In this document: positions 1-7,256 of the stretch, in pieces
Layout: each line of letters starts with the position of its first letter
Position numbering within the stretch: position 1 is the first letter of the stretch
Source: Leptolyngbya sp. FACHB-60
GTDB lineage: Bacteria > Cyanobacteriota > Cyanobacteriia > Phormidesmidales > Phormidesmidaceae
Direction of reading: 5' to 3'
Assembly (NCBI RefSeq): GCF_014695775.1
Contig: NZ_JACJOX010000021.1
Coordinates: forward strand, 1-32,546
DNA length: 32,546 bases
Program-made: the position numbers and the translations under genes
The notes under the pieces: model-generated
Databases searched by the model: none
What the model was told of the DNA's origin: nothing
What the model saw: the letters and a program-made list of their open reading frames with translations, nothing else

Positions 1-327
1 TGCAAACCCTGCAAGTTACACACCCCAACAAAAGAACCCCCTGATGCATCAGGGGGCATAACCTTGTGTCGCCTAGAGGGGGGACAACCTTACAGCGCGT
101 GACACACTGCAATACCCCTACCAGAGGGCTCTGCCTGTCAAAGTGTCCTCACTAAATCAGCTGCTGCAATAGGAGTGATAGCTTCTATGGGTGACATCGT
201 AACGATCCTGAAGGTCTGTGAGGATTCTGCTCTGCACTGCTGAGGAGCTGTGATTTGGGAATGAGGTGCAGCTTATACGATCGGGCTGCATGGCATTCTG
301 GTGGCAGGCTTGTGGTGAGGTGGCACG
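1..327. other. Gene-poor left edge
   Basis: No convincing gene is seen here. The stretch holds a perfect 20-bp palindrome (37-56) and the leader of the PAP2 gene. A very short reading frame, 187-243 (+), encodes 18 residues starting MGDIVTILK, with AGGAG about 11 bases upstream. It is too short to support without comparative data. Confidence 0.5.
37..56. terminator. Palindromic hairpin, possible terminator
   Basis: CCCCCTGATGCATCAGGGGG is a perfect palindrome. On the minus strand it is followed by TTCTTTTGTT, so it would work best as an intrinsic terminator for leftward transcription. On the plus strand no T-run follows. No gene it would serve is visible, so the role is inferred from shape only. 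Confidence 0.4.
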
Positions 328-1032
328 ATGCAGCAGATTCTAAAACGGCTGGCCAAAGCCTGGATGCACCACATCCATCCGCGGCTGATGTCGTTTGTAG
401 CCGCCGTTGGTCTGCTCTGGCTAGGGACTTGCCTGCTCATTCTGCTGAGCCTAGCCCAGCTGGCGGATGAAGTGCTAGAGCAAGAAGCCTTTTTCTTTGA
501 TGAGTCGGTTCTGCTGTGGATTAATCAATTTGCCACGCCGGCCCTAGATCGGGTGATGCTGACGTTTACGCGCTTAGGCAACCCCAGCACGGTAGTGCCT
601 TTGACATGCATAGGGTTTAGTGGACTTTGGTTGCGACGCCACCGGTCGGTTGCGATCGCTTTTGCCATCAACTGTGTGGGCGGAGCCGTGTTGAGCACCG
701 GGTTGAAACTGTTGTTCAGTAAGGCCCGACCAGCACTTTGGCCCCAGATTATCACCGAGACCAGCTACAGCTTTCCCAGCGGCCACGCCTTAGGGTCAAT
801 GGTGCTCTACGGCTTTTCGGCCTACCTGTTGGCGCAACGCTTTCGTAAGCAAAAAAGATTAGTTTATGCAGGAGCGGTCGTTTTAATTGGCGGCATCGGG
901 CTGAGTCGTCTTTACCTGGGGGTGCATTGGCCAACGGATGTGCTGGCGGGCTACGGCATTGGCTTTCTGTGGATTAGCGGCTGCATTGCTCTCCTGCGCT
1001 TCAAGCTCTCGACTCCACCTTGGCTGAATTGA
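328..1032 (+). CDS. PAP2-family membrane phosphatase
   Basis: A 234-residue integral membrane protein of the type 2 phosphatidic acid phosphatase family, which includes PgpB and undecaprenyl-diphosphate phosphatases. The three signature motifs are all visible: K127-x6-RP135 (in KLLFSKARP), PSGH at 150-153, and SR193-194-x5-H200-x3-D204. The catalytic histidines (153 and 200) and the aspartate are intact. Several hydrophobic segments surround the motifs, which should face the outer side of the membrane. The likely role is dephosphorylation of a lipid phosphate or diphosphate in membrane or cell-wall lipid recycling; the exact substrate cannot be read from sequence. The ATG at 328 follows a GAGGTGG ribosome-binding site. 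The gene converges on the ABC1 kinase, with a hairpin between them. Confidence 0.88.
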   Translation: MQQILKRLAKAWMHHIHPRLMSFVAAVGLLWLGTCLLILLSLAQLADEVLEQEAFFFDESVLLWINQFATPALDRVMLTFTRLGNPSTVVPLTCIGFSGLWLRRHRSVAIAFAINCVGGAVLSTGLKLLFSKARPALWPQIITETSYSFPSGHALGSMVLYGFSAYLLAQRFRKQKRLVYAGAVVLIGGIGLSRLYLGVHWPTDVLAGYGIGFLWISGCIALLRFKLSTPPWLN

Positions 1033-1049
1033 AGTCTGTCTTGGCTGAA

Positions 1050-1093
1050 GATTCCCCCCGCCGAGGATGGTTGCAACCGGCAGGGGGGGAATC
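1050..1093. terminator. Convergent hairpin between PAP2 and ABC1 kinase genes
   Basis: GATTCCCCCC (1050-1059) pairs with GGGGGGAATC (1084-1093), with further GCCG/CGGC pairing inside across a one-base bulge. It lies between the stop codons of two convergent genes, so it can act as a bidirectional terminator, although neither side has a strong T-run. Confidence 0.55.
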
Positions 1094-1102
1094 AGGGTTT
1101 GC

Positions 1103-3136
1103 CTAGCTGCCAACGCGAGAAGGGGTGAGCTGGGGCTGGGCCACAGGTTCTCCCTCTAGCAGCAAGTTGCGAATCAGCCGAGCCAAACCACGCTGGGCCA
1201 ACTTAGTCACCACCTGCTGCCCCATCGCCTGGGTCTCAGGCTTAAACAGCAGCGTCGGAATCCGGGCTGCCACCTGAGCGGCGTCAAATCCGGGGGTGTC
1301 TTTGAGAATGTCGAGAATGCGACGCAGATTATCAAGGTCGTTGGGGGCAGCGGCGGCCGCAGGCGGCAAATCCTTCTTGAGGCCAAAGCGGCGCTGCACG
1401 GCGGTGGTCAAGTTCTGTACTGTGTTTAAGCCAAAGTTGTCGAGGCTGTTAACCAGTTCGCCGACAATGCGATCGCGCAAAAACGAGCCTCGGTCTGAGA
1501 ACAAAAACTCCAGCGTTTGGTCAATCAGCCGATCCATATCGTATTCGTCGCTGCTGCGGGCATTGCGCAGCAGGTTCTCTAGGCGGTTCCAGCGAAAGCT
1601 GCCGTCTTTAAACAACAGATCTTGCAGCGAGGCCCGCAGCTCTGGCGATTGGTCAGTCAGCAGCCGCTTAGCTACATAGGGATAGGCCTTGCTGAGCACC
1701 TTAAACTCAGGGTCAACATTGATGGCGATGCCCTCTAGCGTCACCAACGATCGAATGATCAGCGCGTAGTAGGCAGGCACCCGGAACGGGTACTCGTACA
1801 TCAGCGCCGAAAACTCGTCGGTAATGCTCTTAAAGTTCAGCTCGGCGACGCTGGCACCCAAAGCGTTGCTAAACACGTTTGCCAGGGCCGGAATAATCGG
1901 CGTCAGGTCGGTGTCGGGGGTGAGAAACTCTAGCTTGACGTAGTCGTTGGCTAGTCCCTCAAAGTCGCGGTTTACCATGTGCACTACCGCCTCAATCAGT
2001 CCGTAGCGCTGGTAGGGCTTTACCTCGCTCATCATGCCAAAGTCGAGGTAGGCCAGCTTGCCGTCGGCCATGGCCAACAGGTTGCCGGGGTGGGGGTCGG
2101 CGTGAAAGAAGCCGTGCTCTAGCAGCTGCCGCAGCGAACACTGCACCCCTACATCAATGAGGTGAGTGGCGTCGATGCCTAGACTGTTCAGCTTGTCGAT
2201 ATTGGTCAGCTTGGTGCCCTCAATCCACTCCATGGTCAGCACCCGCCGAGCGGTGTACTGGGGGTAGATGTGGGGCACGTAAATATCGGGAATGTGGTTG
2301 TAGAGTCTGGCAAAGCGCTGGGCATTTTCACCCTCATGGGTGTAGTCCATCTCCTCAAAGATGCGCTCGCCAAACTCATCTAGAATCGCCACCAGGTCGC
2401 TGCGAATTTGGTTGATGCGGTTGGTGGCGAAGCGGGCCAGCCCTCGCAAAATGTGTAGATCGAGGGCAATATTCCGAGCTAGGCCGGGGCGCTGCACCTT
2501 GATGGCTACGTCTTCGCCGCTGTGCAGTTTGCCTTTGTAGACCTGACCTAGGGACGCTGCGGCAATCGGGTTTTCAGAAATTTCGGCGTAGATCTGGCTC
2601 GGGGGTGAGCCCAGCTCTTCTTCAATGAAGCGGTAGGCGGTGACGTTCGAAAAGGGCGGAATCTGGTCTTGCAGCTTGGTCAGCTCTTCAAGAAAGAGCG
2701 GCGGCACCAGGTCGGGCCGGGTGGAGAGGGCCTGGCCAATTTTGATGTAGGCGGGGCCTAGGTTGGTGAGCATGGTGCGCAGCTGAGCGGCCCGCTTGAC
2801 CTCGTTTTGGGCACTGCGGCCGGCGCGGGCATCGAGCCAAAGCTGGGCAAAAAAGCTAATCAGCGGCAGGAAAATGCCGACAAACCGCGCCCAAACCTGA
2901 AACGGGCGGCGGCGGTAGTGGGTCGCGATCGCCTCTGGGTCATAGCCATAGGACTCAAAGGGGTCTTGGGCTTTGGTGGCCAGGGTGCGAGGCCGGGGCG
3001 CGGCCAGGACGGGCTCAGGTACAGTAACCGCAGTCGGGGTCATCTCCTCTCCGGTTACCGTAATGACTTCAGCGTCGATAATATCGACAGCGCCACTAAA
3101 GTGCTGAGCCGAATCCTGGGTGGTATTTAAGGCCAT
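1103..3136 (-). CDS. ABC1/UbiB (AarF) family atypical kinase
   Basis: A 677-residue member of the ABC1/ADCK/UbiB kinase-like family. These proteins are linked in cyanobacteria and plastids to prenyl-lipid and quinone metabolism and to stress responses. Visible landmarks are the KxGQ motif (K132-Q135, followed by ALSTRPD), the alanine-rich nucleotide loop AAASLGQVYKG (192-202), VAIK with the conserved lysine K213, HADPHPGN (345-352) and the DFG (365-367). All catalytic positions of the family are present. The first 60 residues are a variable acidic/proline-rich extension; the C-terminal third is helical. The ATG at 3136 precedes a long gene-free stretch, so the gene is probably transcribed alone. 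Cyanobacteria have several paralogues, so no gene symbol is given. Confidence 0.93.
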   Translation of the reverse strand: MALNTTQDSAQHFSGAVDIIDAEVITVTGEEMTPTAVTVPEPVLAAPRPRTLATKAQDPFESYGYDPEAIATHYRRRPFQVWARFVGIFLPLISFFAQLWLDARAGRSAQNEVKRAAQLRTMLTNLGPAYIKIGQALSTRPDLVPPLFLEELTKLQDQIPPFSNVTAYRFIEEELGSPPSQIYAEISENPIAAASLGQVYKGKLHSGEDVAIKVQRPGLARNIALDLHILRGLARFATNRINQIRSDLVAILDEFGERIFEEMDYTHEGENAQRFARLYNHIPDIYVPHIYPQYTARRVLTMEWIEGTKLTNIDKLNSLGIDATHLIDVGVQCSLRQLLEHGFFHADPHPGNLLAMADGKLAYLDFGMMSEVKPYQRYGLIEAVVHMVNRDFEGLANDYVKLEFLTPDTDLTPIIPALANVFSNALGASVAELNFKSITDEFSALMYEYPFRVPAYYALIIRSLVTLEGIAINVDPEFKVLSKAYPYVAKRLLTDQSPELRASLQDLLFKDGSFRWNRLENLLRNARSSDEYDMDRLIDQTLEFLFSDRGSFLRDRIVGELVNSLDNFGLNTVQNLTTAVQRRFGLKKDLPPAAAAAPNDLDNLRRILDILKDTPGFDAAQVAARIPTLLFKPETQAMGQQVVTKLAQRGLARLIRNLLLEGEPVAQPQLTPSRVGS

Positions 3137-3368
3137 AGCGCGCTCAAAGAGAGGATTGAGAACCGAGGGATTGATAACTGGGGAGATTCAGGCGATCGTC
3201 CAAACCATTCCCGTAAACTATTGTAACGGTATAGTCTGCGAATCCCCGGTGGTGACCTCCCTACTTCCTCCGATCGGATTCTGTCGATTGAGAGAGCTTT
3301 CAGTCTGCCACCCACGCTTGGTCTGCTCTGGTAAGGCTGAATCCGTCTTGGTTGATCCCAGTTTGGCT

Positions 3369-3387
3369 GGGCAAACACCGTTTGCCC
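3369..3387. repeat. GGGCAAAC/GTTTGCCC hairpin repeat
   Basis: GGGCAAAC (3369-3376), a three-base loop ACC, then GTTTGCCC (3380-3387). A perfect 8-bp stem. Palindromes of this type are familiar as dispersed intergenic repeats in cyanobacteria. Confidence 0.55.
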
Positions 3388-3585
3388 CTACGCAATCCAC
3401 CTGTTTGGAATCGGGGTTATGCGATTTGGGCTGGGTATGAGGCGGCGCATTTGTTTGAGCTGTTCTAAAGACAGACAATGGCATGCTCCCCTTGCTTCGC
3501 GCTGGGGCGTACTTGGTTCGCGACGCCTGTGCTTGCCTCGCGGATGTACTTGCTTCGCTTTGGCGGCAGAAACGTAGACCGATGT

Positions 3586-3606
3586 AAGGTGGGCACTGCC
3601 CACCTT
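3586..3606. repeat. AAGGTGGGCA hairpin repeat, copy 1
   Basis: AAGGTGGGCA and TGCCCACCTT flank a single central C, a perfect 10-bp inverted repeat. It shares the GGTGGGCA/TGCCCACC core with the copy at 3719-3735, about 130 bp away. Confidence 0.6.
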
Positions 3607-3718
3607 TTACCCACGCGATCGCAACCCAAACACGTTGAATGAGCACTACTCAATGTCTGCCTCCTACCATCACTGGATATTTGAGGGGAGGGGTTGGTGG
3701 TAGGTGAATGGGTGGGGT

Positions 3719-3735
3719 GGTGGGCATTGCCCACC
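3719..3735. repeat. GGTGGGCA hairpin repeat, copy 2
   Basis: GGTGGGCA (3719-3726), a central T, TGCCCACC (3728-3735). Same core as the copy at 3586-3606. It lies about 80 bp beyond the stop codon of the leftward NACHT-WD40 gene and could help end its transcript. Confidence 0.6.
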
Positions 3736-3814
3736 CTACTTTTGGAGGCGATCCGCTGCTGTGGCTGGAACGCAGCGTTGGAATCAGGCGAGATGGGTTT
3801 ATGTGGGTGCTGCT

Positions 3815-6433
3815 CTACTCGTCAATTGCCCCCAGCCCTTGTAAGACAATGCGCTGTGCCTCGGTTAACCCAGTTGCGCCAGCGAACTGTGACCCTGCAC
3901 ACAGTCGCGTATCAATGACTTGCAGACATTCACCTGTTTTGGCATCCCACAGCCGCACCGTCTGGTCATGACTGCCGCTGACAATGTGATTGCCATCGGG
4001 ACTAAAGCTCACCGAAGTGACCGGTTCCGTATGACCCTCAAAGGGCTCGCCGATGGCCTGGCCCGCCACATCCCACAGCCGCACCGTCTTGTCATCACTG
4101 CCGCTAACAATGCGCTTGCCATCGGGACTAAAGCTCACCGAAGTAACCGATTCCGTATGACCCTCAAAGGGCGCGCCGATGGCCTGACCCGCCACATCCC
4201 ACAGCCGCACCGTCTGGTCATCACTGCCGCTAACAATGCGCTTGCCATCGGGACTAAAGCTCACCGAAGTGACCGGTTCCGTATGACCCTCAAAGGGCTC
4301 GCCGATGGCCTGACCCGCCACATCCCACAGCCGCACCGTCTGGTCATCACTGCCGCTGACAATGCGCTTGCCATCGGGGCTAAAGCTTACTGACCAGACA
4401 AAATTCGTATGCCCCTCGAAAGGCGCGCCGATGGCCTGGCCCGCCACATCCCACAACCGCACCGTCTGGTCATCACTGCCGCTGACAATGTGATTGCCAT
4501 CAGGGCTAAAGCTCACCGAAATGACTGAACTCGTATGACCCTCAAAGGGCTCGCCGATGGCCTGACCCGCCACATCCCACAGCCGCACCGTCTGGTCATC
4601 ACTGCCGCTGACAATGCGATTGCCATCGGGGCTAAAGCTCACTGACCAGACCGGTCCCGTATGGCCCTCAAAGGGCTCGCCGACGGCCTGACCCGCCACA
4701 TCCCACAGCCGCACCGTCTGGTCACGACTGCCGCTGACAATGCGATTGCCATCGGGACTAAAGCTCACTGAAGTGACCAGTTCCGTATGACCCTCAAAGG
4801 GCTCGCCGATGGCCTGACCCGCCACATCCCACAGCCGCACCGTCTTGTCATCACTGCCGCTGACAATGCGCTTGCCATCGGGGCTAAAGCTCACTGAAGT
4901 GACTGAACCCGTATGGCCCTCGAAAGGCGTGCCGACGGTCTGACCCGCCATATCCCACAGCCGCACCGTATTGTCAAAACTGCCGCTAACAATGCGCTTG
5001 CCATCGGGACTAAAGCTCACCGAAGTAACCCAACTCGCATTGCCTTGCCGTATCCATAGCACCCGCCCCGTGGCTGCTTCCCAAAGCTGCACTCGCCTAC
5101 CACTATCGCCAATGGCAAGGAACTGCCCGTCGGGGCTAAAAACCACCGCATTGACCATGCCTAGAATCTTGTTGAACAGCACCTGGTCAAATGTGCAATT
5201 TGCTCCGTTGACCCAGCGCAGACTGATGTTGGCAAAATTGACGCCCGCAATCACGGTTTCAGACAAGTCACTGTGCTCCAGAGCAAGTCGATTGCGTTGA
5301 GTCAGCAGCGTGATTAAATTACCCCCAAAATACTGCACCTCAGTCATCGTTTTCCCGCGGGTAGTGCGTACCAAATCCAGCAAGCGCGGGGTCATCACCT
5401 GGTCATTCAGCATCGGTACCGCCAGGTCTAGCACGGCTTTTGCCAAAGGCGCATCGACCAAAATAGGACTTAAGTCGGTTAAATCATCCAACTCAAATCG
5501 GCTGAGGGGGGTAATGGCAACTGGTTCATCATTCTCCCCCATCTGGCGCTTGAAATAGCCCGACCAAGTATAAGGTTCCGGGTTAGTGCTAGCTAGATGA
5601 GACTGTTCTCGGGCCACTTCGGCAAAATCATCAGCCAGCACGCCCAACTGCGCTACGAGCTTGTACGCCACAAAAAACTCCAGCAGCGATCGGTGGGCTG
5701 GGCTATAGTCGCCGTCGGCATTACGAATCAGCATCGTCTGGCCCATCATGTCGTGGTGCCAATGATCCAGGGTCTTGTCTTCCTGCACGACATTAGGAAA
5801 TAACCGCCTGATACGGTCAGGGATCAGGCGATAGTTAATCGACATCCTTTCGGTCGAGAGCATTTCCCACGACAGTTCACACAGGAAGTAGAGCTTATCG
5901 GCCAGAGAGGTAAAGGTGCGACCGTTGCGAATGTCTTCCTGCATTTTGTGACGCACGGCATAGAGATATACCCGCGCCAAGTCAATAGGTTTACCCGCTT
6001 CGATATCGGGCAGCGCGGCCAAAATTAGCTCGGTCATCACCGGGCGACGAGCCAAATCCAGCAGTTGTGGATTCCCCATCACCTGAATCACGGTCTGCTC
6101 ATTTGTCTTAAATGAAAAGACTCGCCGAATTTGGTCGTCGCTAAACTTTTCCAGCTCCAGTACTTCAAACTGCGGTGATTCTCCAGTCAGGTTTGCCGTC
6201 GATGCTTTTAGTTCGGCGTTCAACAGCGCTCTCCCCTCCTTAGCCTCTGGGAAATGCTCCGTGCGACAGGTCAAAATGGCTTTGGCTCCCGGCACCACCG
6301 CCTGCGCCAGTTCCCAAAAGTTGTTGATCATCTGCTGCCGATCGACCCGCGCCGCCATCTCATCAAACCCATCAAAAATCAGCAGCAGCTTCCCCATGCG
6401 GTTGAGCTGGTACCATTCCCCGCCGCAGACCAT
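3815..6433 (-). CDS. NACHT-WD40 STAND protein, 5'-truncated (probable pseudogene)
   Basis: The open frame of 872 codons encodes the C-terminal part of a STAND NTPase. It opens just before Walker B (LLLIFDGFDEMA, residues 16-27), continues through the NACHT helical region, has a short pentapeptide-like stretch (about 385-425) and then about ten WD40 repeats (426-840), ending in a short helix (EAQRIVLQGLGAIDE). Walker A is absent: above the first ATG this frame soon meets a stop, and the expected upstream part lies in another frame at 6372-6920. Relatives have a further segment plus Walker A before QLNRMGKLLLIFDGFDEMA, so an internal deletion with frameshift is the simplest reading. WD40 repeats normally sense a ligand and hold the NTPase off. 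Without a P-loop this product should not bind ATP normally. It could still be translated, but I treat it as a relic. Confidence 0.75.
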   Translation of the reverse strand: MVCGGEWYQLNRMGKLLLIFDGFDEMAARVDRQQMINNFWELAQAVVPGAKAILTCRTEHFPEAKEGRALLNAELKASTANLTGESPQFEVLELEKFSDDQIRRVFSFKTNEQTVIQVMGNPQLLDLARRPVMTELILAALPDIEAGKPIDLARVYLYAVRHKMQEDIRNGRTFTSLADKLYFLCELSWEMLSTERMSINYRLIPDRIRRLFPNVVQEDKTLDHWHHDMMGQTMLIRNADGDYSPAHRSLLEFFVAYKLVAQLGVLADDFAEVAREQSHLASTNPEPYTWSGYFKRQMGENDEPVAITPLSRFELDDLTDLSPILVDAPLAKAVLDLAVPMLNDQVMTPRLLDLVRTTRGKTMTEVQYFGGNLITLLTQRNRLALEHSDLSETVIAGVNFANISLRWVNGANCTFDQVLFNKILGMVNAVVFSPDGQFLAIGDSGRRVQLWEAATGRVLWIRQGNASWVTSVSFSPDGKRIVSGSFDNTVRLWDMAGQTVGTPFEGHTGSVTSVSFSPDGKRIVSGSDDKTVRLWDVAGQAIGEPFEGHTELVTSVSFSPDGNRIVSGSRDQTVRLWDVAGQAVGEPFEGHTGPVWSVSFSPDGNRIVSGSDDQTVRLWDVAGQAIGEPFEGHTSSVISVSFSPDGNHIVSGSDDQTVRLWDVAGQAIGAPFEGHTNFVWSVSFSPDGKRIVSGSDDQTVRLWDVAGQAIGEPFEGHTEPVTSVSFSPDGKRIVSGSDDQTVRLWDVAGQAIGAPFEGHTESVTSVSFSPDGKRIVSGSDDKTVRLWDVAGQAIGEPFEGHTEPVTSVSFSPDGNHIVSGSHDQTVRLWDAKTGECLQVIDTRLCAGSQFAGATGLTEAQRIVLQGLGAIDE
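3944..5029 (-). repeat. 126-bp WD40-coding tandem repeats
   Basis: Repeats 2-10 of the WD40 array have a fixed 42-residue (126-bp) unit of the form VTSVSFSPDGxxIVSGS..QTVRLWDVAGQAIGxPFEGHT. The units are nearly identical in DNA as well as protein. Differences concentrate at a few positions after EGHT (EL, GP, SS, NF, EP, ES) and at the D/H/R before QTVRLWD. Such arrays expand, shrink and exchange units by recombination. Confidence 0.85.
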
Positions 6434-6920
6434 CCAGCTTTTGATCCTGTACTACTTCTTTAGGTGTCCGAGTCCTCTTGGTGACCTCGATAAAAACTCT
6501 GGTAAAGTCGAGAAACTCCCGTTTTGGGTCAATGTCTGCCTCTTTCCAATCTGATAACTCGATAAAATTGCTAATTTTGCCACTCTCATAGTCGTTGACA
6601 AACTGCTCTGCTTCTTTCAGAAGTTGATGAAGCGAATTGTTGTTAAAAGCTTTGAGGAATATCTCCTTAAACTCATCCCGTCGCAACAGCTCCAGCATGG
6701 GCTGAGGCTTGCCTACTCCGTATTCCACTAGGGTGTAGGCATACACATCTCGAAATTTCTCCGGTGGATGATCGGGGTCGAGGCCAAAATGCTTGAGCAG
6801 CTTAATAACCGTTTCGTTACGGTTTACCTGAGCCGTCACAGGCCCTTTGAGAACTGAGGCGGGGACTGCTATAGCCCGAATTAGCACACTCCACTCAAAA
6901 GGCATAAGCGGCACCAGCAA
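6372..6920 (-). pseudogene. N-terminal fragment of the NACHT-WD40 gene
   Basis: The 182-codon frame encodes the N-terminal region that precedes NACHT domains in a widespread cyanobacterial STAND family: FEWSVLIRAIAVPASVLKG, then a helical part ending TKRTRTPKEVVQDQKLDGL. After that the frame runs out of sense and overlaps the start of the WD40-bearing frame. The two pieces are therefore one broken gene, with the P-loop region lost at about 6420-6470. The start is uncertain: the first usable codon is TTG at 6920, the first ATG is at 6905 (before PFEWS), and the frame stays open upstream to about 6890 plus 60 bases without a better start. The biochemical role of this N-terminal domain is unknown to me. 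Confidence 0.7.
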
Positions 6921-7256
6921 CTGTGAGGTTTCAGCCCATAGTATGGCTCACCTCCCTGAGATCAGGATGGTCAACAACTACCGATGTTGCGGAGCATTGG
7001 AACGAGGTCTAACGATCTGATACTCTTAGCCGTAGTCTCTAGTCAAGAGCGGTGCTGAAGCAATGAGGTCATAGCAGGCGGCAACAGACATGCGAGCGCC
7101 CATAGTGCCACCAGCGCATCAAAGGCATCGCGATGGCTTTGGCATCACCTGATTCTCTACCGGCAAAACGGCGAGCCCTTTAAAGTCTTACGCATTTTCA
7201 GCAGCGTATCAGTGGGGCTTCCCATTAAAATACGTGGGTACTAACATGCTGCCCCC
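6921..7256. other. Intergenic stretch upstream of recN
   Basis: No intact gene is seen. On the minus strand (about 7050-7140) a short frame reads SHRDAFDALVALWALA before a stop. This faintly resembles the C-terminal DAxDALxAA pattern of DUF429 proteins and could be a gene relic. The rest is the recN promoter side; no clear promoter elements stand out. Confidence 0.4.

Larger units (their letters stand above)
3137..3814. other. Gene-free stretch rich in hairpin repeats
   Basis: No real gene is seen in these 678 bases. Open frames on both strands give low-complexity peptides with no family resemblance. The stretch contains three strong palindromes of types that recur between cyanobacterial genes (3369-3387, 3586-3606 and 3719-3735), and a part (about 3485-3570) with repeated TTCGCG-like blocks and two GTACTTG copies. 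It separates the ABC1 kinase promoter side from the 3' end of the damaged NACHT-WD40 gene. Confidence 0.6.

Noticed and set aside
187..243. 18-codon frame with an upstream AGGAG
   Set aside because: Too short, spacing is loose, and there is no comparative support.
3218..3646. 142-codon minus-strand frame in the gap after the ABC1 kinase gene
   Set aside because: The peptide is low-complexity, overlaps other equally open frames on both strands, and spans known-type hairpin repeats; there is no family resemblance.
3944..5029. Regular tandem repeats that could suggest a CRISPR array or satellite
   Set aside because: The unit is 126 bp, in frame, and encodes WD40 blades; there are no unique spacers between short repeats.
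6372..6433. Programmed frameshift joining the two NACHT gene pieces
   Set aside because: Joining the frames would still leave no Walker A and no linker segment, so a deletion explains the data better.
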